64,000 nucleotides of DNA from Sutterella sp. AM11-39 (GCF_003472385.1 NZ_QRLV01000007.1:1-64000); one strand, 5' to 3'; shown: positions 25,995 to 34,758, numbered from the stretch's first letter. Numbers and translations: made by a program. Notes: a model not told the origin generated them from the letters alone.

Positions 25995-26030
25995 AAAAAG
26001 CCCGCATGCCAAGACCGACACACGGGCTTT
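25995..26030 (-). terminator. Terminator of the aminoethylphosphonate operon
   Basis: On the minus strand AAAGCCCG (26030-26023) pairs with CGGGCTTT (26004-25997) within a T-rich tail. Confidence 0.8.
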
Positions 26031-26051
26031 CGCAAGGTCCTTTGGTGCGAA

Positions 26052-26846
26052 TTAAGCAGCGCTGCGAGCGTTGAGATCCTCAATGAGAGCCGGCAAATCA
26101 CCGATGCTCTCGATCACATAATCGGCACCGGCGGCATAGAAGCGCTGACGAGCCGATTTGATCTGTTCGGCGCGCTTGGCTTCAGGCAACGCCGCCCAGC
26201 TCTGCGCGTCCAGACCGATCATGGAGCTGCCCACACAGACGCCGACGGCAATCACGCCCGCGTTCTTTGCTTCGGCCATGTCGGAGGTCGTATCGCCCAC
26301 CTTCACAACCTGACGCACGTTTGATAGACCGAGGCCGCGCATATTGGAGAAAATCATGTACGGCCAAGGACGGCCGAAACCGTTGTTGCTGTCGGCCGTT
26401 TGAACCATTTCGGGTGCGTAGCCGCCCCTGCGGGCGCCTTCGGTCACCACAGCCATCATTTCCCGGGTAAAGCCGGTGGTCGAACCCACGCGGATCTCGT
26501 TTTGACCGAGATACTCCATCGTTTCGAGAATGCCTGGAATCAGATCACAATGTCGATCAAGCACAGCCATCAGGGCCGGTTCAAAGTCGGCATAGATCTT
26601 TTCGGCATCGGCGTCGGTTGCCGCGGCACCGTACTTGTCCTGCCAGGCTTGCGCAATACGAGGCATCGCGAGCATCGTCTTGATGTGATCACGTTTCAAA
26701 AGCCCCATCGGCGCACGAACTTCCTCGTCCGTCACGTCAATGCCGGCGCGGCGAAATGCTTCCTTAAACGCCGAAACAGGACTCGTGCAACCGAAGTCAA
26801 CCGTCGTACCCGCCCAATCGAAAATCACGCCCTTGATGCGGTTCAT
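26052..26846 (-). CDS. phnX: Phosphonoacetaldehyde hydrolase
   Basis: A 264-aa HAD-superfamily enzyme that cleaves phosphonoacetaldehyde to acetaldehyde and phosphate. The N-terminal GVIFDWAGTTVDFGC holds the nucleophilic Asp in the DWAGT form typical of phosphonatases (not DxDGT). The Schiff-base Lys lies in the cap (MGLLKRDHIKTML). RVGSTTGFTREMM and VKVGDTTSDMAEAKNAG complete the HAD motifs. Its ATG overlaps the phnW stop codon (TAATG), giving translational coupling. It completes a 2-aminoethylphosphonate degradation pathway. Confidence 0.96.
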   Translation of the reverse strand: MNRIKGVIFDWAGTTVDFGCTSPVSAFKEAFRRAGIDVTDEEVRAPMGLLKRDHIKTMLAMPRIAQAWQDKYGAAATDADAEKIYADFEPALMAVLDRHCDLIPGILETMEYLGQNEIRVGSTTGFTREMMAVVTEGARRGGYAPEMVQTADSNNGFGRPWPYMIFSNMRGLGLSNVRQVVKVGDTTSDMAEAKNAGVIAVGVCVGSSMIGLDAQSWAALPEAKRAEQIKSARQRFYAAGADYVIESIGDLPALIEDLNARSAA

Positions 26847-27955
26847 TACATAAACTCCTTGGTGTACTGTGCAAACAATTCAAGAATGCGGTCGGCGTCC
26901 GCGTCGTAGATTTCGCCGATGTTGCCGATGCGGAAGGTGTCTCGGTCGGTGAGCTTGCCCGGATAGATCACATAACCCTGTTCCTTGAGCCAATGGTGCA
27001 TGTGCTTGAAGTCGAGGTTGCGACCTTCCGGATAAAGGAAGGTGGTGATGATCGGCCCCTGGAAGGCTTCGCTGACGAACGGTTCAAAGCCAAGAGCACG
27101 CATTCCTTCACGCAACTTGCGGTTTGTAGCTGCATAGCGTTCGCCGCGAACCGTCACTCCGCCCTCTTGCTGCAGTTCCTTGAGCGCCTGCGCAAAAGCG
27201 GCCACGACGTGGGTAGGCGACGTAAAGCGCCACTTGCCGTTGTCCTTTTCCATCGTCTTCCACTGGGAGTGCAGATCGAGCGAAATCGTGCGGGCGTTGC
27301 CTTTGGTAGCCGTAAGCGCTTCGCGGCGGGCAATGATGAAGGAAAAGCCAGGGACACCCTGGATGCACTTGTTCGCAGAAGAGATCAGAAAATCGATGCC
27401 GAGCTCGGCCACGTTCACATCCACGGCGCCGAAGGAGCTCATGGCGTCCACGATAAAGCGCAGGTTGTGGTTCTTCACGACTTCCGAGACACTCACCAGA
27501 TCGTTGATGAGGCCCGAAGTCGTTTCGTTGTGCACGATGCTGATCGTCGTGATCTCGGGATGTGCGGCAATCACCGCCTCCAGACGGGCAGCGTCGACGC
27601 ATTCGTTCCAAGCGAAGTCTTCACGCACAAAGGCGATGCCGTAGCGCTCCAGAATCTGGCACATGCGTTCCGAATATGCGCCGTTGACGGGCACGAGCAC
27701 GCAGTCATTCTTACCGACCACGGAACTGAGAACGCTTTCCACGCCGAACGTACCCGAACCCTGCATCAGTACGGTGGTGTAATCAGTTTCGGAAACGTGG
27801 GCAAGCGTGAGGAGTTCACGGCGCACGAACTGGGTCATTTCTTTGTAGTCGTCGTCCCACGTGCATCGATCAACAAGCATTTCCTTACGCACGGACAATG
27901 ACGTCGTCAGGGGACCCGGGGTCAAAAGTTTGTAGGTATTCGGATCGGCAATCAT
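26846..27955 (-). CDS. phnW: 2-aminoethylphosphonate-pyruvate transaminase
   Basis: A 369-aa class V PLP aminotransferase converting 2-aminoethylphosphonate and pyruvate to phosphonoacetaldehyde and alanine. Landmarks are LLTPGPLTTSLSVRKEML and MQGSGTFGVESVLSSVV. FIVDAMSSFGAVDVNV contains the PLP-contacting Asp, and SSANKCIQGVPGFSFII carries the PLP Lys in SANKC. Length is typical. It lies between the transporter genes and phnX. A terminator-like hairpin separates it from the binding-protein gene, so its level may be lower than that of the transporter. Confidence 0.96.
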   Translation of the reverse strand: MIADPNTYKLLTPGPLTTSLSVRKEMLVDRCTWDDDYKEMTQFVRRELLTLAHVSETDYTTVLMQGSGTFGVESVLSSVVGKNDCVLVPVNGAYSERMCQILERYGIAFVREDFAWNECVDAARLEAVIAAHPEITTISIVHNETTSGLINDLVSVSEVVKNHNLRFIVDAMSSFGAVDVNVAELGIDFLISSANKCIQGVPGFSFIIARREALTATKGNARTISLDLHSQWKTMEKDNGKWRFTSPTHVVAAFAQALKELQQEGGVTVRGERYAATNRKLREGMRALGFEPFVSEAFQGPIITTFLYPEGRNLDFKHMHHWLKEQGYVIYPGKLTDRDTFRIGNIGEIYDADADRILELFAQYTKEFM

Positions 27956-27960
27956 GACAA

Positions 27961-28000
27961 AACAAAAAAGAAAACTGCCGACTCCCGTTTGAGAGCCGGC
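27961..28000 (-). terminator. Attenuator-like hairpin between phnS and phnW
   Basis: On the minus strand GCCGGCTCTC (28000-27991) pairs with GGGAGTCGGC (27986-27977) around AAAC, with two mismatched or wobble positions, followed by AGTTTTCTTTTTT. It probably acts as a partial terminator within the operon. Confidence 0.65.
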
Positions 28001-28019
28001 TTATTGAAAATCAACAGAA

Positions 28020-29045
28020 TTATTTGCCGGCGTCCTTGACCATCTTCTGGTGCTTCTGCAGCAGTTCGACGGTCAGCGGCTCTTTATAGAAGCTCGGACG
28101 AGCAGGCTTGTTTTCAGCGGAAACCGTTTCACCTTCGTAAAGTGCCACGGGGTAGAACTTCAAGAGTTCGGGGCGGCCGTACTTGACGATGATTTCAACG
28201 ACCTTTTGAGCGTTCGGATTGGTCTTGGCTCCCTTGTCAACGACTGCGGCAGCTTCCTGCAGCTGAAAGTTGCCCTCTGTCGGATCGATGTAGTCGATCG
28301 GCAGTCCGCGTGCCTTGTCGGCCACAGCCTGATGGCGCAAACCGAAGCCGACGGCCGCCTCACCGGCACGCAGCTTCTTCAAAGGACCGGAACCGGACTT
28401 TTCAAGATGGGCGCCGGCATTCTTTTCAATCGCCGCCACCGTCTTGGCACCGGCTTCTTCACCCTGCGCAGACATCACAGCCTGCGTCATGAGCCAAGAG
28501 GTGGAACTGCCCATGATGTCGGGCACGGAAATGTGGCCGGCATATTCGGGCTTGGCAAGATCGGCGATGGACTTCGGAGCTTCGAGCTTGCTTTGCTTCA
28601 AAACTTCGGTATTGACGAAAAGTGCACCCGTGTTGCCCAGAATCGGAGTCCAATAGGACGGAGACGGCTGAATGGTTTTGGCCTTGTTCTGAAGATCTGC
28701 AAAAAGCTTTTCCTTTTTCTGGAAGCTGTCGAGGTAGTAGGTCGATAACGTCACCACGTCGGCTTCGATGTTCTTGCCTTCGGCCGCAAGCTTGCCGCCC
28801 AGCTCGGACGTGCCGAACGACTGGATAAGATAGGCACCCTTCATGCCATTTTTGTCAAGGGCATTCTTCATTGCCGTCTGAGCTTCTTCATCGGCGTTGG
28901 TGTAGATCACAACTTCGGCGGTCTTGGCGGGCGCCGCGGTACTCTTGCCCTTGTCGGCGTCGGTACCGCTGTCGTTGCCGCAGCCAACCATGGCAGCACA
29001 CAAACAAGCAGCAAAAGTCAGTTTGAAACAGGTCATCGGTTGCAT
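28020..29045 (-). CDS. phnS: 2-aminoethylphosphonate ABC transporter substrate-binding lipoprotein
   Basis: A 341-aa periplasmic binding lipoprotein of the iron/phosphonate-type class. The start MQPMTCFKLTF at 29045 is preferred because GGAG lies 10 bp upstream and the permease gene ends 5 bp before. A much longer upstream in-frame extension overlaps the permease and is not protein-like. The lipobox is AAMVGC. The mature domain contains EVVIYTNADEEAQTAMKNAL, ADVVTLSTYYLDSFQKKEKL and a C-terminal KFYPVALYEGETV. Placement next to phnW/phnX makes 2-aminoethylphosphonate the likely ligand. Confidence 0.9.
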   Translation of the reverse strand: MQPMTCFKLTFAACLCAAMVGCGNDSGTDADKGKSTAAPAKTAEVVIYTNADEEAQTAMKNALDKNGMKGAYLIQSFGTSELGGKLAAEGKNIEADVVTLSTYYLDSFQKKEKLFADLQNKAKTIQPSPSYWTPILGNTGALFVNTEVLKQSKLEAPKSIADLAKPEYAGHISVPDIMGSSTSWLMTQAVMSAQGEEAGAKTVAAIEKNAGAHLEKSGSGPLKKLRAGEAAVGFGLRHQAVADKARGLPIDYIDPTEGNFQLQEAAAVVDKGAKTNPNAQKVVEIIVKYGRPELLKFYPVALYEGETVSAENKPARPSFYKEPLTVELLQKHQKMVKDAGK

Positions 29046-29050
29046 TTCTT

Positions 29051-30793
29051 TTAAGCTCCGGTGGAAACAGGTGAAAGCGTGGGAGTACGGCTCGAGCTCA
29101 GGCGGCGCATGATCGACTGAATCAGACCGCCCTGCGGGTTCTTTCTTGCACGTTCCGCAAGGGCGTCGCAAATGAGCTTGACCGCAACATTGGTAAAGAA
29201 AATCAAAAGCGAGAGCACAAAGATTTCTTCGAACTTCTCGAAATACTGGAGTTCCTTGATCTTCGTGGTGATCAGCATGGTGCGGGCGCCCGACAGGAAC
29301 ACGACGGCACTGATGGTCACCATGGAACTCACGAACATGTACTGGAACATCTGCCAGAGCGTAGCGGCGGAATTGGGCACCACGACGCGCATGACGGTCT
29401 TGAGCCAACTGTCGCCCATCAAGGCGCCGGTGGTTTCCCAACCGGCGTTCATCTTGCTCAGAGCCGAAGTGGCCATCAGGTAGGGCGACGTGAAGAAGTG
29501 CACCAGGTTGACGAGCACCAGAATGGCAAACGTGTTGGCCAGCATCGTGCCGCTCATGGCAAAGAGAAAGCCGATACCGAGCACCATGCCGGGCACGGTG
29601 TTGGTGAGCATGGCAAAGCTGTCCATCGTCGTCCGGCACCAGCCCTTAAGCTGAGAGCGTGCATTGACCATTGCTGCGGCGTAACACAGCAACGTGCCGG
29701 TCACGGCACTTGCTAGGGCCACTCCGACCGAATTGCCGTAGACCTCCCAGACGACACTGTCGGAGAGAATGCGGGAGATCACGTCAAGCGTAAAAACAGG
29801 CTTATAGGGCCACTGCTCAACGAAAGGCACCACGAACATCACGGCAAAGACCGAAAGCAGTACGGCGGCGATAATCACGTAGTAGCCGGCAAAAAGCGCA
29901 TCGCGCACGCGGTTGCGGGCAGGCGGCTGATAATTGATGCGGTTGTATCGGAAGTTGAATCGCTCGACGTACTTCAAAAGCATCACGGAAGCAATCGAAG
30001 GAACGAGCATCGCCATGGCGATCACGGCACCGCGGCCGAAGTCAGGCACGGCACCCATCATCGTGGTGTAGAGCTCGGTGGCAATGACGTCGTATTGACC
30101 GGCGATTGATACCGGAATACCGAAGTCAGTGAAAGACAAGAAAAAGCTGAGAATGAAGGCCGAGCACAACGCACCTACCACCGGACGCAACGCCGAAATG
30201 TAGAAGGTGCGCCAGGGACTGTCGCCCATCAGGCGGCTCACCGTAATCGTGTTGCGGTCAATGTAGTGGAAGGCGTTGGAAAGGATCAGGAATGCGGGCG
30301 GAAGCGTGTAGATTACGTCAGCGATCAACAGCCCCCAGAAACCGTAGATCGAAAACGGCAGCACGCCGAAGATTTGGCTCACCAGCCCCAGACGTCCGAA
30401 GGAATAGATCACCGCAAAGCCGTAGGTGATCGAAGGCAGAAAAAGCGGTAAAAGAATGACGATCTGAAAGACCTTCTTGGCCCAAGGGTTGAGTCGCGTG
30501 AAATGCAGACCGTAGGCACAGCCGAAGGCAAGCACAGCAGCGATAACCGCCGACAAGCCCGACACGGCAAAGCTGTTGGAAAGCGCATTCCAGAAGCGCG
30601 GTTCCGAAAGAAGCGAGGTGTAGTTCGCAAGCGTCAGGCTGCCGTTGCCGTCCAAGATCGACTGAAACAAAACGCAGCCGAGCGGATAGAGCAACACAGC
30701 CGAGAGCGTGAGCACCACCAGGGCAAACACGATCTTGAGTTCGCGGCGCTCGCGCCCGAAGAGTTTATCCGTAAGAGTGGTCATGACAGTCAT
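29051..30793 (-). CDS. 2-aminoethylphosphonate ABC transporter permease (double-domain)
   Basis: A 580-aa permease with about twelve membrane helices and two EAA-loop regions (SRLMGDSPWRTFYISALRPV and GALMGDSWLKTVMRVVVPNS), so one polypeptide forms the whole channel, as in ferric-iron FbpB-type systems. Annotated 2-aminoethylphosphonate permeases adjoining phnW commonly have this fused form. The gene sits 8 bp from the ATPase gene upstream and 5 bp from the binding-protein gene downstream. The cytoplasmic C-terminal tail (SIMRRLSSSRTPTLSPVSTG) is Ser/Thr-rich. Confidence 0.9.
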   Translation of the reverse strand: MTVMTTLTDKLFGRERRELKIVFALVVLTLSAVLLYPLGCVLFQSILDGNGSLTLANYTSLLSEPRFWNALSNSFAVSGLSAVIAAVLAFGCAYGLHFTRLNPWAKKVFQIVILLPLFLPSITYGFAVIYSFGRLGLVSQIFGVLPFSIYGFWGLLIADVIYTLPPAFLILSNAFHYIDRNTITVSRLMGDSPWRTFYISALRPVVGALCSAFILSFFLSFTDFGIPVSIAGQYDVIATELYTTMMGAVPDFGRGAVIAMAMLVPSIASVMLLKYVERFNFRYNRINYQPPARNRVRDALFAGYYVIIAAVLLSVFAVMFVVPFVEQWPYKPVFTLDVISRILSDSVVWEVYGNSVGVALASAVTGTLLCYAAAMVNARSQLKGWCRTTMDSFAMLTNTVPGMVLGIGFLFAMSGTMLANTFAILVLVNLVHFFTSPYLMATSALSKMNAGWETTGALMGDSWLKTVMRVVVPNSAATLWQMFQYMFVSSMVTISAVVFLSGARTMLITTKIKELQYFEKFEEIFVLSLLIFFTNVAVKLICDALAERARKNPQGGLIQSIMRRLSSSRTPTLSPVSTGA

Positions 30794-30801
30794 CCCGCAA
30801 C

Positions 30802-31596
30802 TTAAGCCAGAGCACCAGATTCGGCTTTGAGCGTTGCGGCGTTCTTAGGGTTTGGGCCGCTGAACAGCTTCAGGATGTTGGTGCGCTTGACCATCAACTG
30901 GGAAATGATGAAGTCATTGACGAAATCGTCTGCGGGCTTGTTGATGATCGTCATCGGATCGGCAAACTGCGCGATGCGTCCGTTGTTGATGATGAGCACG
31001 CGGTCCGAGAGCGTGAGCGCCTCTTCCGGGTCATGCGTCACAATGAGCGTCGTGAGCTCAAACTGACGGGCGATCATGCGGATTCGTTCTTTAATGGACT
31101 CCTTGATGAGACCGTCCAAAGCCGAGAGCGGTTCGTCGAGCAGCAGAATGCGAGGCTTGAGAACCAACGTACGGGCAATGGCCACGCGCTGCTTCTGACC
31201 GCCGGAAAGTTCGTCGATGCGCTGGTGCAGATGCTTTCTCAATCCCAGAAGATCAATCAGTTCATTGACTTCCTCGGGAGTGGATGCGGAAGGGTTGTTG
31301 CGAAGACCGTAGACGATGTTGTCGTGAGCGTTCAAGTTCGGGAACAGCGCAAAGTCCTGGAACACGATGTTGAAGCCGCGCTTTTGCATCGGCACATTTG
31401 TGAGGTCCTCGCCGTCGAACATAATTTTGCCCGAGGTCGCTTGCGTCAGGCCGAGAATCAGATTCAGAAGCGTCGTTTTGCCGCAGCCCGACGGACCGAG
31501 GATGGAGACAATTTCACCTTTGCGAATGGAGAGCGAAATGTCCGAAAGGATGGTTCGATTTCCGTAGCTCTTGTTGATGTGTTTGAGGGTGAGCAT
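30802..31596 (-). CDS. 2-aminoethylphosphonate ABC transporter ATP-binding protein
   Basis: A 264-aa ATPase with Walker A GPSGCGKTT, Q-loop FQDFALFPNL, signature LSGGQKQRVAIARTL, Walker B ILLLDEPLSALD and switch His (LIVTHD). The C-terminal tail after residue 215 is short, without the long regulatory domain of PotA/ModC types. It is the first gene of the minus-strand operon ATPase-permease-binding protein-phnW-phnX, and a Pho-box array lies 65-115 bp upstream. Confidence 0.93.
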   Translation of the reverse strand: MLTLKHINKSYGNRTILSDISLSIRKGEIVSILGPSGCGKTTLLNLILGLTQATSGKIMFDGEDLTNVPMQKRGFNIVFQDFALFPNLNAHDNIVYGLRNNPSASTPEEVNELIDLLGLRKHLHQRIDELSGGQKQRVAIARTLVLKPRILLLDEPLSALDGLIKESIKERIRMIARQFELTTLIVTHDPEEALTLSDRVLIINNGRIAQFADPMTIINKPADDFVNDFIISQLMVKRTNILKLFSGPNPKNAATLKAESGALA

Positions 31597-31660
31597 TTCT
31601 TAGCGTCTTGAAATTGAATTCTGGGCAGACGCCATTTTGAGAGCTGCTTGTATCGAAGCC

Positions 31661-31711
31661 GTGACAGTTCTGTGACGAGTCTTTGTCTGTTTTATGACGC
31701 TTTTATGACAA
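31661..31711 (-). promoter_or_regulatory. Pho-box array (five half-sites) upstream of the aminoethylphosphonate operon
   Basis: Read on the minus strand, 7-mers at exact 11-bp steps are TTGTCAT (31711), GCGTCAT (31700), CAGACAA (31689), TCGTCAC (31678) and CTGTCAC (31667), with A-rich 4-nt spacers after the first two. The PhoB consensus is CTGTCAT repeated every 11 bp. Four of five half-sites fit well and the third is weak. It implies phosphate-starvation control of the operon starting at 31596. Confidence 0.8.
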
Positions 31712-31721
31712 GATGCATCCA

Positions 31722-31748
31722 TTGAGCAAATCCTCTCCTGCCTATAAT
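31722..31748 (+). promoter_or_regulatory. Candidate promoter of the arginase-like gene
   Basis: TTGAGC (31722-31727), a 15-bp spacer and a perfect TATAAT (31743-31748), 40 bp before the ATG at 31789. The spacer is slightly short. Confidence 0.5.
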
Positions 31749-31788
31749 CCGACTGACCACTCGACTGATTTTTTGCTCCTGCAAATTT

Positions 31789-32640
31789 ATGAAAACCATT
31801 CGTCTGCTTTATCCGGACTGGCTCAGCGGCGGGCTTGAGACTTACTACTTCGGCGCCAACCTGCTGCAGCACATTCTTCCTGCCAATCCGAATCAACCGC
31901 TGGTCAAAGTTGACATTCCGACTCCGGACGGTCGTCAGCGCAAAGTTCAAGACGGCATCGCCGGAAAAGACGAAGTGCTCGCCGGCATTCGAGCCGCACA
32001 AGCCGCCATTGAAAACGAAGCCCCGCAGCGGATCATCACGATCGGCGGCAATTGTTTGGTATCCCAGGCACCATTCGATTATCTGCACGGGCTTTATCCC
32101 AACAGCGGCATTCTGTGGCTTGATGCTCATCCGGACGTTTCCATGCCCGAGGACGGTTATCCCAATGCACACGCCATGGTCTTGGGGGCATTGCTCGGAG
32201 CCGGTGAACCGTCAATGGCGGGACTCATGAAAAACCCCGCGTTCAAGCCCGATGAGCTACTTTATGTCGGTCTTCAGGGACTGCACGACTATCAAGCCAA
32301 GTTCCTGGACAACTTAGGCGTCAACTACAAAGTGCAGACAGAAAACTTCGTTTCTGACGACGACATCAGAGCGTTTGTGCAAAAGTTCGATCATGTCCTC
32401 GTGCATCTGGATATCGACGTACTTGATCCTCAGTACTTCCACTCCACCTATTTCGCTAATCCGAATCTTGTCGGAGACGGTTCAGGAGGCGGACGCATGA
32501 CAATGGATCAACTTGCTTCAATCCTGCATCTTGTTGCCGCTAACTCAGAAATTGCAGGCTTAACGATTGCCGAATACCTTCCGTTTGACGAAGAGCGTCT
32601 GCACAAGCTTTTCGGCTCATTGAAGCTTTTCACTGATTAA
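31789..32640 (+). CDS. Arginase/agmatinase-family protein
   Basis: A 283-aa ureohydrolase-fold protein. The metal-binding segments are WLDAHPDVSMP (DAHxD type) and VHLDIDVLDP (DxDxxDP). The first canonical segment GGDH is GGNC here, so one manganese-ligand His is replaced by Cys, a change I know from a subgroup of uncharacterised arginase-like proteins. Substrate and activity are therefore uncertain. The C-terminal half has GDGSGGGRMTMDQL. It is followed 18 bp later by queF, but a functional link is not evident. Confidence 0.8.
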   Translation: MKTIRLLYPDWLSGGLETYYFGANLLQHILPANPNQPLVKVDIPTPDGRQRKVQDGIAGKDEVLAGIRAAQAAIENEAPQRIITIGGNCLVSQAPFDYLHGLYPNSGILWLDAHPDVSMPEDGYPNAHAMVLGALLGAGEPSMAGLMKNPAFKPDELLYVGLQGLHDYQAKFLDNLGVNYKVQTENFVSDDDIRAFVQKFDHVLVHLDIDVLDPQYFHSTYFANPNLVGDGSGGGRMTMDQLASILHLVAANSEIAGLTIAEYLPFDEERLHKLFGSLKLFTD

Positions 32641-32658
32641 TTTTTTTAGAGGACTTCC

Positions 32659-33501
32659 ATGTCGGTTTTGATGCCCGAACCCAAGAACACGCTGCTTGGT
32701 AAGGACACTGTTTACAGCGATCGCTACAACCCGGACTTGCTTCAGCCGATTCCGCGCGCACTCGGGCGCGATGCCATCGGCGACCATGATTTCCGCGGCA
32801 CGGACATCTGGCGCCTCTATGAGCTCTCTTGGCTCAATGAACAGGGCATCCCGCAGACGGCCGTGGGTGAACTTCTGGTACCGGCCAGCACGCATTCCAT
32901 TGTGGAGTCGAAGTCTTTGAAGCTTTACGCGGGCTCCTTTGCCATGACCAAGATGAGCGGCAAAGATGAAGTGGCTCACCGCATGGCCGAAGACCTGTCG
33001 TCCCGTCTGGGGGAACAAGTCGAAGTACGTCTTTACGATGTAACCGCCTATCCCGGTGCCGTGCGTGCGATGCCGGGCATCAATCTTGACACCCTGACGC
33101 TGTCTGAAGGCGATATCGTGAACGCGTATGAAACCGAGCCGGCCTATCTGAAGTTTGACGAAAATCGCTCGGAGACGGCTACCGAAACGTTTTCGACCTC
33201 CGTTTTCCGCTCTCTCTGCCCGGTCACGGGGCAACCCGATCTGGCAAGCATTCTGATTTCCTACACAGGTAAGGCGATTGATCAGGCCGGCCTCTTGAAA
33301 TATCTCGTTTCTTACCGCTGCCACCGCGGGTTCCACGAGCAGTGCGTCGAACAGATCTTTCACGACTTGCGCGCAACCTTTGCGCCGGAAATGCTTGAGG
33401 TGTACGCCTGCTTTACCCGACGCGGCGGCATTGACATCAATCCGTTCCGGTCATCGATGCGTGACACTCCTGACGAGATCATTCGAGAGATGCGTCAGTA
33501 G
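32659..33501 (+). CDS. queF: NADPH-dependent 7-cyano-7-deazaguanine reductase, long type
   Basis: A 280-aa enzyme that reduces preQ0 to preQ1 in queuosine synthesis. It has the bimodular E. coli-type length. The NADPH-side segment is VESKSLKLYAGSFAMT (SKSLKLY motif). The catalytic Cys lies in SLCPVTGQPDLAS near residue 190. SYRCHRGFHEQCVEQIFHDL and RRGGIDINPFRS are further family signatures. queC of the same pathway is at 55620-56345. Confidence 0.96.
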   Translation: MSVLMPEPKNTLLGKDTVYSDRYNPDLLQPIPRALGRDAIGDHDFRGTDIWRLYELSWLNEQGIPQTAVGELLVPASTHSIVESKSLKLYAGSFAMTKMSGKDEVAHRMAEDLSSRLGEQVEVRLYDVTAYPGAVRAMPGINLDTLTLSEGDIVNAYETEPAYLKFDENRSETATETFSTSVFRSLCPVTGQPDLASILISYTGKAIDQAGLLKYLVSYRCHRGFHEQCVEQIFHDLRATFAPEMLEVYACFTRRGGIDINPFRSSMRDTPDEIIREMRQ

Positions 33502-33567
33502 ATTTTCGAACAGTTGACGACAGATCGCGACAATTAAAAGCAATTTCTCTTATTGAGGCTGCAAATC

Positions 33568-34623
33568 ATGGCTACTCCCTATCAATTTCAATGCGACTAC
33601 ATCGCCGGTTGCACGCCGCAGATCATGGACGCTTTGCTTCGCCACAATCTCACCGAAGTGCCCGGCTACTGCGAAGACATGTTCTGCAAGGAAGCCGAAG
33701 CGAAAATCCGCGAAGCCTGCAAGTGTCCTGACGCCGGCGTATTCTTCTTTGCGGGCGGTACGATTTGTAACCTCTCCTTGATTTCTGCCGTTCTGCGGCC
33801 CTGGCAGGGTGTTCTGGCGGCACCGAGCGGCCACATTGCCGCACACGAAACGGGAGCCATCGAAGCCACCGGCCACAAGGTGCTTGAAATTGACGCTGTC
33901 GACGGCAAGCTGACGGCCGAAGCTGTCAAGAAGGCGCTTGTTTCCTACCGCACCAACGCCGAACGCATCTTCTACGTGGAACCCGGGCTCGTCTACATTT
34001 CCAACCCGACGGAATTGGGGACTCTTTACAGCCTCGCGGAACTCGAAGAACTCTCCAAGGTCTGCCGCGAAGAAGGACTCTTTCTTTATGTCGACGGCGC
34101 GCGTCTTGCCTATGCGCTTGCTGCAGGCGACATCAAACTTGAAGACTACGCACGTCTCACCGACGCCTTCTGCATCGGCGGCACCAAGTGCGGTGCGCTG
34201 GGCTGCGAAGCCTTGGTTATCACGGATCAGAAGCTTGCGAGCGACTTCCTCTCGGCTCAGCGCCAGCGCGGAGCGCTTCTGTCCAAAGGTCGTCTTGCGG
34301 GATTGAGTTTCTCGACTTTCTTTACCGATGATCTTTACGGGAAGATCGGCAAGCGAGCTATTGAGCAAGCCATGATGCTCAAGACTGCATTTGTGCGTGC
34401 GGGCATTGAGCTCTACATCGACTCGCCCACCAATCAGCAGTTTGTGCTACTGAACGATGCTGCAATTGAACATCTCAAAGGGAAATTCATCTGGGAAGAC
34501 TGCGGCAAACACAGCGACGGCCGTACAATCGCACGCTTCTGCACGGCGTGGTCGACAACGGATGAAGCACTGCAGGCGCTGCTTGATGCGCTCGGCGAGA
34601 TGGCTTCGGAAGCAAAGGTCTAG
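33568..34623 (+). CDS. Low-specificity threonine aldolase / beta-eliminating lyase family
   Basis: A 351-aa PLP-dependent enzyme of fold type I. The start ATG 33568 (MATPYQFQCDYIAGCTPQIM) follows a TTGAGG site. Landmarks are FFFAGGTICNLSLISAVLRP, PSGHIAAHETGAIEATGHKV, LYVDGARLAYALAAG (PLP Asp) and FCIGGTKCGALGCEALV with the PLP Lys in GTKCG. GGTKNG is more usual in classical LtaE. Family members cleave L-threonine to glycine and acetaldehyde. A terminator follows. Confidence 0.88.
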   Translation: MATPYQFQCDYIAGCTPQIMDALLRHNLTEVPGYCEDMFCKEAEAKIREACKCPDAGVFFFAGGTICNLSLISAVLRPWQGVLAAPSGHIAAHETGAIEATGHKVLEIDAVDGKLTAEAVKKALVSYRTNAERIFYVEPGLVYISNPTELGTLYSLAELEELSKVCREEGLFLYVDGARLAYALAAGDIKLEDYARLTDAFCIGGTKCGALGCEALVITDQKLASDFLSAQRQRGALLSKGRLAGLSFSTFFTDDLYGKIGKRAIEQAMMLKTAFVRAGIELYIDSPTNQQFVLLNDAAIEHLKGKFIWEDCGKHSDGRTIARFCTAWSTTDEALQALLDALGEMASEAKV

Positions 34624-34645
34624 GAAATCTCTAGGCATGTCCGGA

Positions 34646-34684
34646 CGGAAGGTGATCGAGAACGGATGCCTTCCGCTTTTCTTC
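34646..34684 (+). terminator. Terminator after the threonine aldolase gene
   Basis: CGGAAGG at 34646-34652 pairs with CCTTCCG at 34669-34675, followed by CTTTTCTTC. Confidence 0.7.
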
Positions 34685-34692
34685 TATATTCT

Positions 34693-34723
34693 TCTAATCT
34701 TCTAAAAATCGTAGAAGATTAGA
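34693..34723. terminator. Perfect 12-bp inverted repeat between convergent genes
   Basis: TCTAATCTTCTA (34693-34704) and TAGAAGATTAGA (34712-34723) around a 7-nt loop, AT-rich and flanked by short T or A runs. It sits 36 bp from the end of the convergent PHP phosphatase gene. It could terminate that gene or act as a binding site. Confidence 0.5.
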
Positions 34724-34758
34724 GGAAAAATCCGACAAGCAAAGAACTTTGGAGCAAC

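Noticed and set aside
28020..29639. A 539-codon frame covering the phosphonate binding-protein gene with a long N-terminal extension
   Set aside because: The extension overlaps the permease gene and has His/Arg-rich shadow composition. The lipoprotein signal and a GGAG site place the real start at 29045.
31789..34623. Treating the arginase-like gene, queF and threonine aldolase as one pathway
   Set aside because: Their functions do not connect and the 66-bp gap before the aldolase allows separate transcription; proximity alone is not evidence.
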